Source: Hexactinellida sp. DTS-2022 (lineage: Eukaryota; Porifera; Hexactinellida). From it: a stretch of DNA of 64,000 bases. Shown here in pieces: positions 49,101-58,800 of this stretch; the stretch's first letter is position 1, and every line of letters begins with the position of its first letter. The position numbers and the translations under genes are program-made. The notes beneath the pieces were generated by a model that did no database searches, was not told the DNA's origin, and was given only the letters and a program-made list of their open reading frames with translations. The DNA is taken from positions 1,364,001 through 1,428,000 of the forward strand of contig JAPNXP010000002.1 in assembly GCA_028753945.1 (NCBI GenBank), read 5' to 3'.

Positions 49101-52100
49101 GCTCGTAAAATAAATTATCTATTGTCATGGAATAAACTTAGGTTTTCAAATACGCTGGAAACATCTAAAATACTTTTGAGAATGATTTCTCATCGGATTT
49201 AACCACAATGACCTAATCAAATATACATACCCATATATGGTAATTAATACTAATTTTGAAGTAGAGATTTGAAGAGTGGAGATTGAAGTAGAGATTCAGT
49301 GAACATTAGCTAAATAAGTCACAAGAACGGTCATTAAACTAACTGGGCAACATGTACAATCGTCAAACAGCACTTTTAAGACTTAGATTAAAATCTAACT
49401 ATACATTTCAAAAAATACACAAAAACATATGGTTTGATAACAATAGTATAATTATTACTTACATTGACGTTGAAAAGAATTTGAGTGAAAGGAATCACAT
49501 AATTTGTTACTGTAGTTAGTATTTAACAAGAAAAATGCATTAGGATAAAAACGGCCAAGTTAGATTCTCAAATTATCTAAAAAATTAACATTTATTTAAC
49601 ATCATTGCCATATATGGGTATGTATATTTGATTACGTCATTGTGGTTAAATCCGATGAGAAATCATTCTCAAAAGTATTTTAGATGTTTCCAGCGTATTT
49701 GAAAACTTAAGTTTAGTTTATTCCATGACAATAGGTAATTTATTTTACGAGCAATTAGAAAATAAACACTGGCCTGGAAATAAAATGGCAAATACTTGAC
49801 TTATCTAGCCGTATAATATAGTAGGCCATGGTTCCTCTAATAGCAAATTTGCCTATTGGGCAAGGAGAATTCGTGCAAAATGAAATTTTTGTCACGCGAA
49901 CACCACTGTAGGTCACATTGGTAGTAAGACAATGTAGTTTATACTAGCTATGTTATTATAGATTATCTCCTTCTCAGCACTTATCGCCCCATCTCCCCAG
50001 TTGTTCACCTCTCTATACTCTCCATCTTTTGATTATGCTGATATGTGCATCACTCGTGTCAGAGAACTGATACTGGGTTTCTTGAGAGTGGATCTCATCT
50101 CCTCGCCGCAACAGAGAGGCAATTTAATTATTTTCTGGTTCAACGCCTCAAATGTTTCTTTTGATCAAATCAGCAATTTTCCCAGCCCTCTGTTATCAGT
50201 TAATCTGTCTGAGTGTCTGACAGACTACTCTCTCCATTTCATATCTCAGTCAACAGTTTGTAGATGTATTTCTCCTTCAACTGAATACACATCCAGGGTA
50301 CAGCATACTGCTCTATGTGACAGACCTGCTTGTAACTGTTCAGGTAAGAAATTGATATGTCTACTTTAGAATATTCTTCCTCTGTAATGTATCCGTACAT
50401 TTTCTAAAGCGAGTTGCCCATACAGAAATTTTCATTAATTATGCGTTTATTTTATACAATTAGAGCTAGAGATTCCCAATTGTTTATACTTTATTATACT
50501 TTTGGTCTCTTATACGCTCTTATACTTTTGGTCTCTTATACTCTTATACTTTTCGGGAGTGATCTGGTGCAACCGTTAACTGTAATCTCTATTTATGTAA
50601 GTGCCCCAAAAATAATTATTCCGAAGGGTGCGCCTTTTAATAGGACAGGGAAAAAAACCTTACCGGCCTGGGGCGTTTAGCTTAGAACGACGCCTGAATT
50701 AGAACGAATATGGTATGTTTTAATGACCAAGTTCGTGATCATTTGAATGAATAATATTCAATTATCTTTTCAGATTGTCTTGATTGTCAGTGCACAGAGG
50801 AGTTCTATGGAGACGGAGTAGAGTGCAGCTTTGACACAGATGGAGATGGACTGCCTGACCACCAAGTCCTGTGTGATGGTGTAAACTTTTGTAAAGACAC
50901 ATGTCCTTTCCAGTCGAGATGTAACACATCTGGAAATATTCCAGAAGATTGTGAATTAGTTTGTCCTGAAGAAATAGACGATATTTTCAATATAACCTGG
51001 CCGTGCACATCCGTAGGAGCCAAGAGATTTTTAGATTGTCCAGAAGAAGGAAATAGGGCTTCACGCATCTGTAATCCTCTTGGCATTTGGGATTCTCCTG
51101 AGACCAGATCTTGCGTTTCAGAAAGATTTGCCGGTTTAACTTTAACTGGAAATGCATCAGACCAACTTAGCAAGTTAGTCTCACTCAGTGAGAGTCCTTC
51201 AGTATCTGGAGACATTGCCATTGCACTTGATATTCTTACGGCGAATAGCGAATCTATCACAGGAAATACAGAAACCCAGAAAGATATTATATACAATACT
51301 GCTATCATTGTCAGTAACCTCGTGCAGCTTGAAAACAGGGCTATACTAGAAGATGCTCAAACCGAAGTACCTGTAGTTCAGCAGATACTCGGAGCAATCG
51401 ATAGTTTAGTCAGTAAGATTGGTACACAGGAAGATATTAAATTCAATGAATCACAGCATGTTTATATCGAAACGAAACGGCTAGTGTCTATTAGTGACGA
51501 TGAGATACAATTAATTGCAGATAACATTGAGATCGGTGATGAAGGGGAAAGTCCTACGATAACTTTTTTTGTAGATGATAACTTGATAGATAGAAGTACT
51601 CGTGCAGTACATAACATGAATAACAGAACAATAAGTTTTGTTGTTATAAATAATTTAGGAAATTTGCTTACAAATTTTTCAGAATTTCTCAAGTTTGGTA
51701 GAGCTGGAATAAGTATTGATTATTTTAAGGATATTTCCATCGTATCACCCATCGTGCAGGTTAAAATTTTGGAAAATGAAACTCCAGTTGAAGAAATAAA
51801 TGTTAGCATGGCTTTTCCAATTGACGTTGAATCCGAAAAGAACACTTACTTTAGACCAATCTGTGTTTATATTAATGATCAGGATCCAAATAATCCTCAG
51901 ATACAGCAAGAAAATTATACACCAGGAGATAGTGTTAAGTTAGTTAACTGTCACGCGAGAAGGAGTGCTTCTTTCCTGGTGCTTGTGGGTATCAATGATC
52001 TGGCTGATCAATCAATCGTGTTGAACATTATCTCTTATGCAGGATGCTCTCTCTCCACCATATGTCTGACTATAAGCATTTCCATCTACATTCTGTTCGG

Positions 52101-53607
52101 ATACAAACTGTTGAAGAAGATATATCATTTCGTACACTTCAACCTGGCCGTCTCCCTGCTAATCACCTATTTGGTGTTCTTGGTGGGACTCGAGCTGCCC
52201 TATGTAAACGTATTAGAGTATATTCCCTGTAAGGCCGTGTCTGCTTTGATGCAGTACATTCTGCTAGTCATGTTTCTATGGATGTTGATGGAGGGAGTTG
52301 TGATATTCATAATGATCTATTTACCGTTCAGAAAATTCACGAAGAAATACTTTGTTGCTTTCTTTTGTATTTCCTGGATTTGTCCTGTGTTGTATGTCTT
52401 GGCAGAATCACCTTGGTTCCATCCTTACCTGATCTCACCTCCTTACCCCGACAATACTCAACCCGCAAACACAACTAACAGCACTAATATTATCACTCTG
52501 ACTACCAACAATGCTAGTGTCCCTGTTATTAATCCTAATCCTGGATTCTGTTGGATACACAATGATGAGAAAACTAACCTCATATTCGCCGTCACTGTCC
52601 CCATTCTGTTGATTATTATTATCAACATAATTCTATTTGTCAGTGTAGCTATACGTTGTTTTTTGTTAATACGCCAACAGAAAAGTGTCCATCTACTAGC
52701 CAGATCTCAAAAAATAGGTCTACGTTTGTTCCGTTTATCCCTCGTCTTATTCCCAGTGCTAGGATTCGGTTGGACTTTCGGTCTTATTGCTATAATCTCA
52801 CATGTTGCGATATTTGCTTGGATCTTTACAATCTTAGGAAGTGGACAAGGAGTCTTGATTCTATTTTTCGTAATTCTCATCAGGAAAGATATCCGACTCA
52901 ATATACTCCGTGCGCTTAATTTGAAAGCCAAATTCTCAGCACTATCTAGTAAGATAACCAGTCAGTTCACCAAACAGACCACAGCTGCCCCCCCACCGGC
53001 CCGGGCCGCCCCTAAAGTAGATTTTACTATTGAGCCTACTCATTCCAGATTTTTCATCTACCATGGCAAAGATCCTTATGCCCGGGATAGGCTGAGCAGG
53101 GGTTCAGGTTCTGAATTAGAAATTGAAAATCAAATAGCAGCTCAACGCCAGCTTTTCCAAACCAAACATGAGTTTGATTTGGAATTGGATCAACTCCAAG
53201 TTGGTCTTGTTGATTTTGCGAAAGCAGTAGCGGAGATACCTGATACCCCAACTACCCTACATGATCCTCTTAGTCAAGTCTTGAAGCAAAAATCCGATGA
53301 AGTACCAACTTTAAAGCCTGTAGTAGACCGTACACGTAGAAGAAAAGAACTTCAAGTTTTACCACAAATTTTAGAAGGTGATCTAAAGGAAACCTTTCTT
53401 AGTAAAGATGTGGGTACGTTGTTTCCTCTGATTGATTCTGAACTTTCTATGACAAATTACACGCAAACTGAGACTGTTGAGACAGTTTTACCTTCACAAG
53501 ACGATTTAACTGCAACGAGTACGACGGATAGCCTACGCATTCTGACGAGTCAACTTGATGATCTGTTGGCAACTTTTGATACTGTCAATACTTTACCAAA
53601 AATCTAA
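46112..53607 (+). CDS. Adhesion GPCR 1 (LRR-EGF-HRM-GAIN-7TM), 3 exons
   Basis: Exons 46112-48148, 50001-50343 and 50774-53607 join in frame (phases 0 and 1, all GT-AG) into a 1737-residue receptor. A signal peptide (MYILLIFTLLFSYL) is followed by a Cys-rich LRR cap, leucine-rich repeats (about 90-265), an LRR C-cap (NPLNCTCDLYW), an EGF-like module (about 328-360) and an HRM/sushi-like Cys module (GVYWNWT, about 615-675). Exon 3 adds a second EGF-like module with an acidic DTDGDGLPDH loop, a hormone-receptor module (WPCT...C), a GAIN-type region, a GPS-like C...C segment and seven membrane spans (about 1208-1497: HFVHFNLAVSLL, FLWMLMEGVV, CWIH, GFGWTFGL, SGQG). The cytoplasmic tail is about 240 residues. 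At the cleavage position it has RSA instead of HxS/T, so autoproteolysis is unlikely. Intron 1 is swollen by nested transposons. The ligand is unknown. Confidence 0.9.
48175..48920 (-). mobile_element. Non-autonomous Helitron E5
   Basis: Minus-strand ends TCTCCATATTAAAAACAC (48920) and ...GACCGAAGGGCTCG (48175). It sits between GATTTTGA and T in intron 1 of GPCR 1; the unoccupied GATTTTGATTGACTG is kept in GPCR 2. The 3' hairpin series is partly deleted. Confidence 0.8.
48937..49908. mobile_element. Tc1/mariner-type MITE split by a nested foldback element
   Basis: Ends CAGTGATGTTCGC and GCGAACACCACTG lie between TA dinucleotides (48935-48936, 49909-49910), as in Tc1/mariner elements. Without the insertion at 49023-49837 the MITE is about 157 bp. 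Confidence 0.8.
49023..49830. mobile_element. Foldback transposon C (808 bp)
   Basis: Inverted arms of about 215 bp begin CATGGCCTACTATAAAATAC, with a perfect 7-bp duplication GTTCCTC (49016-49022 and 49831-49837). It is nested inside the mariner MITE. No reading frame is seen in its centre. Confidence 0.92.
50344..50773 (+). other. Intron 2 of GPCR 1
   Basis: Phase 1 intron, donor GTAAGA, acceptor TTTTCAG. It holds a short degenerate tandem of TATACTTTTGGTCTCTTATA (about 50487-50550). It is not homologous to intron 2 of GPCR 2 beyond the donor. Confidence 0.85.
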
Positions 53608-53789
53608 ATTTTTCTCGTTAATGTCCCCTTAATTAATACATCCAAACTTTTTTAATCATCAAATTAACTTTTTAGTGCATTATTTCCAAGTATACTTGTA
53701 TAATTTATTACCAACAATATATTTAAATAATTTTATTATATAGAGTTTACTTATCCAGAGTTAATCAGTAACACTATTAAATTCCTATC
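53608..53789. other. 3' flank of GPCR 1
   Basis: A/T-rich DNA after the stop. I find no clear AATAAA, so the transcript end of GPCR 1 is not resolved. Confidence 0.4.
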
Positions 53790-54245
53790 TATGGGTAGTT
53801 CAGACTGTTGGATTGAATCATGTTTCAAGTCATCAACTTAGATACATCTCGAAATTTTTATAACAATTACCCATTCCAATCAACTCCCAACCAAACTTTA
53901 CAATCAACAATATAATCATACATTTCTACCAGAGTGAGTCTCTCAACCTAACCGCCTCCTCCTACAACTATAACATAAGCTCTTTAACATTGTCTGGTTC
54001 TAATTCCTTGACGATTGGACTGAGGGACTTCCTGTCTCACTTCCTAGCCTCGTATCTCTGTACATGCTGAACAACACACTGCTACGAGACATTGAGGAGA
54101 GGAGCTTTGTCTCTCTGACAGGACTACAGCTGCTGACAGTGGAGGGAGTGGGTATTGAGAGGATAGGAAATAATCTATTGGAGGGGTTGTATCGTCTGAT
54201 AAGATTGGAGTGGACTAACTCTAACACGTCTGTTATATCTTTTAG
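53790..54245 (+). pseudogene. Truncated third copy of the GPCR LRR exon
   Basis: This stretch matches exon 1 of both flanking GPCR genes from about residue 43 (DSWIESC) to the LRR segment ending TNSNTSVI. Small indels interrupt the frame near its start, and it lacks the signal peptide, the C-cap and everything downstream. It ends just before a truncated Helitron 3' end at 54259. It is a host-gene relic showing that the LRR exon has been copied at least three times here. The readable core is 54064-54258. Confidence 0.85.
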
Positions 54246-54258
54246 TACTTATTTATAA

Positions 54259-54448
54259 CGAGCCCTTCGGTCTCGGTAGCTTTGCGACGGATTGGTACTC
54301 CGCACCTCAAGTTAACAGCCGCTGTACGGCCTTACTCCTGACCCTTTCTGCCATGGAAAATGGTAGAAAGGGAGTTATATACATCCCTTTATAAGATCAC
54401 CATCGTTTTAACTTGTATTTCATATTATAAATTTGAATTTAATGTTAA
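54259..54448 (-). mobile_element. Helitron 3' end fragment E6
   Basis: It starts with the same terminal CGAGCCCTTCGG sequence (plus-strand view) and resembles the E1 type over about 165 bp (TACTCCGCACCTCAAG, CCATGGAAAATG). The 5' part is missing; it is cut where the duplicated GPCR block begins. Confidence 0.75.
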
Positions 54449-55094
54449 AATAATGTATTGTTCCATAAACCTTGAAGATACAAGAAGAAGCGATCGTACT
54501 GATAATCTAATTTATACATCTTGAATCCTTGATATTTAATATCAGTGGCGGCGCTAGCATGGGGCTAGATGGGGCGCTAGCCCCATTACATTATTTTGTT
54601 AGCCCCATCAGTTGATGGGGCTGAGATTATACTAAATATGTATAATTTTCATTATAAAAATAGTGAAGGCTAAAGAGTAATCTAAAAATAATTAAAGTAA
54701 AGAATAATTAAAATTTTAAAGATCTGCCAAACAAATCTGACTAAAAAGCTTGTGATAGTCTTATCTGAGGAGGGTAACTTTGAACAGGTTAGAATACTTG
54801 GGGTAATCTTAGGTGGGTAATTTTTATCTGCCAATGCGGGCGCTTATTCGGGGTAAATAATAATGCGAAACAAGTTAATATAATTGCATAATTTCTATAG
54901 CAAGTTTGAGTTAGCCCCATTAAGAAAATAATCAGCCCTGGCTAGCCCCATTCGTTACAGTACGGTAGCGCCGCCACTGTTTAATATGCTATTCTGGCGA
55001 CTGTATTTATGTAATACAATCTCTACCCGGATAATTGTAGACCAGATGTCCGGATCCGGCCGGAGCAGAGATTCTCTAATCCGGTACAGCTCTA
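54449..55094. mobile_element. Right half of the hAT-like element, duplicated copy
   Basis: Matches 45308-45507, ending GGTACAGCTCTA, with a younger hAT MITE inserted at 54543-54979. Confidence 0.75.
54543..54979. mobile_element. hAT MITE (437 bp) with matching empty site
   Basis: Inverted ends CAGTGGCGGCGCTA and TAGCGCCGCCACTG have a perfect 8-bp duplication TTTAATAT (54535-54542, 54980-54987). The duplicated copy near 45390-45400 keeps the uninterrupted CTTGATATTTAATATGC. GGGGCTAG/CTAGCCCC-type subterminal repeats are present. No transposase is encoded. Confidence 0.95.
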
Positions 55095-55260
55095 TTCTAA
55101 ATTGTTATTAACAACACTTTTTTTCCTTTTAATAGAAACATGAATAACTTTTCAGAGCAGGGCTGTTAATAGCAAACAGTCAAAAGTGCTATACATTTTT
55201 AAATAGTATTTGATCATAATAATATTTGCAAAGAAAATGGATGGTATTATTAATAACTAG

Positions 55261-55508
55261 CAGGGGCGGCTCCAGGGGTCTCCAAGGGGCGCCATGGCGC
55301 CCCTTGTGAAAATACTGAAGCCCCCTAGGGGGCGCCAATTTTAAATTAATTCAACATCAAAATTTCATAAACATCAATTTTGAATAAGACGACATGTTAA
55401 GGATTAATAGAATAATCTTCACCAAAGTTATAACTATAGTATGAATGCTACTAAATAGTAATAACAAACAAATAAATGCAAGACTATGGTTGTTCACATT
55501 TATAGTAT
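55261..55508. mobile_element. Partial hAT-like element
   Basis: Starts with a hAT-type end CAGGGGCGGCTCCAGG and the palindromic GGGGCGCCATGGCGCCCC. No matching right end is found before homology with the other GPCR copy resumes near 55510. Confidence 0.6.
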
Positions 55509-55520
55509 CTTTAGCGAGGT

Positions 55521-55820
55521 ACTGCTCAAATGAAAATCATCAAATTTATACATTGGTTTTGAGGATTTAATGGAAAGCAATGTACCCAAATAAGCAGAGT
55601 TGCTGATTTTGATGACTATCTGAATCTTATATCTATGGTAATAATTTCAGATTTGAGTATGTTTTAATTATTATAAGAAAAACATGAGTCTAAAAACGGA
55701 ATTACTTTTAATAAACTAGTGATTAGAGATTTTTGCCATTTTAAATAAATAAATCATTTTTGATAATTTTAAAATCGATTTTTTTTTCTTTTCCCAAAAA
55801 TGAATGTGTAGCTCTAGCCT
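55521..55820 (+). promoter_or_regulatory. Conserved upstream region of GPCR 2
   Basis: This is the partner of 45809-46111. Identity resumes here immediately after a copy-specific hAT fragment, so this ~300 bp is the only proximal upstream DNA the two genes still share without interruption. It is the best place to look for shared expression control. Confidence 0.45.
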
Positions 55821-58800
55821 ATGTATATTCTATTAATCTTCACTCTACTCTTTTCATATCTAAACAACTCTCAATCCCAGTGTCCCATTACCTGCAATAC
55901 AGCTACGATATCGTTAAATTGTCACATTACAAACGCTAGTCCCGAGCTAAATGACAGTTGGATAGAATCATGTTACGAGTCATCAAGTATGATACAGACC
56001 CTCGAAATTTTTATAACAAATTACCCATACACTACATTTCCAATCAACTCCCAACCAAACTTTACAATCAACAGCATAATCATAGATTTCTACCAGAGTG
56101 AGTCTCTCAACCTAACTTCCTCCTCCTACAACTATAACATAAGCTCTTTAACATTGTCTGGTTCTAATTCCTTGACGATTGGACTGAAGGACTTCCTGTC
56201 TCACTTCCCTAGCCTCACTTCTCTGTACATTATGAACAACACACTGCTAAGAGACATTGAGGAGAGGAGCTTTCTCCCTCTGACAGGACTACAGATGCTG
56301 ACAATAGAGGGAGTGGATATTGAGAGGATAGGAAATAATCTATTGGAGGGGTTGTCTCGTCTGATAAGATTGGAGTGGACTAACTCTAGCACATCTGTTA
56401 TAGAGTCTTCTGCTCTCTTCCATCTAACTTCCCTTCAGTACTTGAATCTACAGAATAATAGGATTGCTTCTATTCCAGATTCTCTATTCAGGAGGTATCT
56501 ACCTAATTTGCAGCAAGTTTCACTCGCCAGCAACCAACTCAGCACAGTGCCATATCAAGCTTTTGAACAAACTCCTCTCCTGTCTCTTCTCAGATTGGAT
56601 TACAATCCTCTCAACTGTACCTGTGATTTATATTGGATGTACTATGCCATGTTGAACTACAATCTAACCATCACTCTCTCTTGTGCTGCAGAGATCACTT
56701 GCAACCAAACATCACTCTGCTACACGACACCGACCACCTATACCACAGCTCTTAACACGAGTCTCATATCAACAAACTGTAACGATGACGACGTTTATGA
56801 ATGTCTATCTCCCTCTCAACCATGTCAACACATCTGTACTAACTCACCTACTGGATTCAGTTGTTCCTGTGATGATGGGTACATCAATTTCTGTTCTAAT
56901 TCCCCCTGTTGTATTCCATCCCGATATTCCTGTCCCCTCAACCTGACAGAGATCCTACAGGGTGATAGTGTAGTACAGGTATCTCCCCTACAGACAGCAG
57001 GGAACAGGTCTATCATACTCTCCAGTGCTGAGGATCAGATCACTCTCAACCTGTCTATCTCTGTCAGCAGTCACGTGCTGGTAGTCAGCTGTCAGGTAGA
57101 CTGGCAGGAGTGTGTTGACACAACTGTTAGTATGACCCTCTCAGACTCCTTTTCTCTGGCATTCTCTCTTCCTTCTGCTCTCTCCTCTCCTCTGCACTAC
57201 TTACTGCTGCGTGTGGAGGAGACAGAGACTGGGAGTGTACAGTTGTATGAGAGACTGCTGGTAGTGATTCAGAGCTCTGACCTACCTACTCTTTACACCC
57301 GATCACTTGTCGCCTCATCCGTGAGCAGTGACGTGTCGATAGGTGTAGCTGTCAGTTCTCTGGAACCGAGTCTCTGCTCAGAAGCGTGTCCTGATCTGAG
57401 TGTGTCTCTGTTCTCAGTTGGACTGATAGCAGTGGACATAAGCGGGTGGGAGGGAGTGTCAGTGCGGTTAGTGAGCTGTGTCTCTCTGTCCACTCAGCAC
57501 TGGATGAGCTACAGCAGCTATCTGTTCTCCATTGAGTGGAGGAATGTGAGTAGTGAGCTAAATGGGAGATACCAGTTGAGAGTGAATGGGAGTGGTCTGG
57601 TGGCAGGAGTGGCTGAGTTCACTGTAGACTATCCTGTCTCAGATGAGGCCTGCGAGGGTAGACTGGAGATGGGTGTGTATTGGAACTGGACTAGCAACGG
57701 GACTACCAGCACGGTTCCTTGTTATGAGCTTTTTGGACCGCAGAGCCATGAAGTTGATGTGTATCCTAACCAAGTAATAAAGAGATATTGTAATGCCAAC
57801 CTGCAATGGTCTGGTATAACTACCGAATGTTCATTCTATGGTAACATATCAAAGGTTAGTTGATTGAATTTTGATTTTGATTGACTGAATTTGTTTTATA
57901 CATTGGTACTAGTAAGACAATTAAGTTTATACTAGCTATGTTATTGTAGATTCTCTCCTTCTCAGCACTTATCGCCCCATCTCCCCAGTTGTTCACCTCT
58001 CTATACCCTCAACCTTTTGATTATGCTGCTATGTGCATCACTCGTGTCAGAGAACTGATACTGGGTTTCTTGAGAGTGGATCTCATCTCGCCGCAACAGA
58101 GAGGCAATTTAATTATTTTCTGGTTCAACGCCTCAAATGTTTCTTTTGATCAAATCAGCAATTTTCCCAGCCCTCTGTTATCAGTTAATCTGTCTGAGTG
58201 TCTGACAGACTACTCTCTCCATTTCATATCTCAGTCAACAGTTTGTAGATGTATTTCTCCTTCAACTGAATACACATCCAGGGTACAGCATACTGCTCTA
58301 TGTGACAGACCTGCTTGTAACTGTTCAGGTAAAAATATAACAACTATTATACGTGCTATCTGTTATTATCTCTTATCTGAATACTTTATATCTTAAATTA
58401 TTTGTGATTTCTCAAACACTAATTGATCTGTACTTCTATAGGTCCGTCTTGTGCCTGCAAAAGTGGTTTCTACGGAGATGCCACGAACTGCAGCTTCGAC
58501 ACAGACGGAGATGGGTTACCAGACCACCCGGTCACTTGTGGAGACGCCCCCTGTGTGGACATGTGTCCGTCTCAATCTAGATGCGAGTCCGCCTCCACAG
58601 TTAGTGAGGAGTGCGAGGAGGTGTGTCCTATGGGTACCGACACGCTATTCAACATAGCATGGCCCTGCACTGCGGAGGGTGCTAACAGAGAGGTCTCCTG
58701 TCCATCAGGAGTTGGCTTAGCCAGTAGGTACTGTGGTGCTGAGGGAAACTGGACACTTCCTGATACGCAAGCGTGCGAATCAGCTGCTTATGCTAACGTA

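Larger units (their letters stand above)
48149..50000 (+). other. Intron 1 of GPCR 1, expanded by nested elements
   Basis: Donor GTTAGT at 48149, acceptor CTCCCCAG ending at 50000. The counterpart in GPCR 2 (57855-57988) is 134 bp with the same ends. About 1.7 kb of the excess consists of Helitron E5 (48175-48920) and a Tc1/mariner MITE split by foldback element C. Confidence 0.88.
45308..50343 (+). repeat. Segmental duplication, copy 1 (upstream region + GPCR exons 1-2)
   Basis: This block matches 54449-58328. It starts inside a hAT element, exactly at the right end of a nested MITE, and ends at the exon 2 donor (TTCAG then GTAAG). Copy-specific differences are mainly transposon insertions: 48175-49908 here, and 54543-54979 and 55261 onward in the other copy. 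The exon 1 proteins differ at only about 35 of 680 residues by my count. Confidence 0.88.
54449..58328 (+). repeat. Segmental duplication, copy 2 (upstream region + GPCR exons 1-2)
   Basis: Partner of 45308-50343. On the left it abuts a truncated Helitron 3' end (54259-54448). On the right homology stops at the donor of exon 2, and the following intron is unrelated. Its first intron is the compact 134-bp form and serves as the unoccupied reference for the insertions in copy 1. Confidence 0.88.

Noticed and set aside
49978-50000. Earlier acceptor CTTCTCAG (ending 49977) for GPCR exon 2
   Set aside because: It would put exon 2 out of frame with exon 1. The next acceptor ending at 50000 restores phase 0 in both genes.
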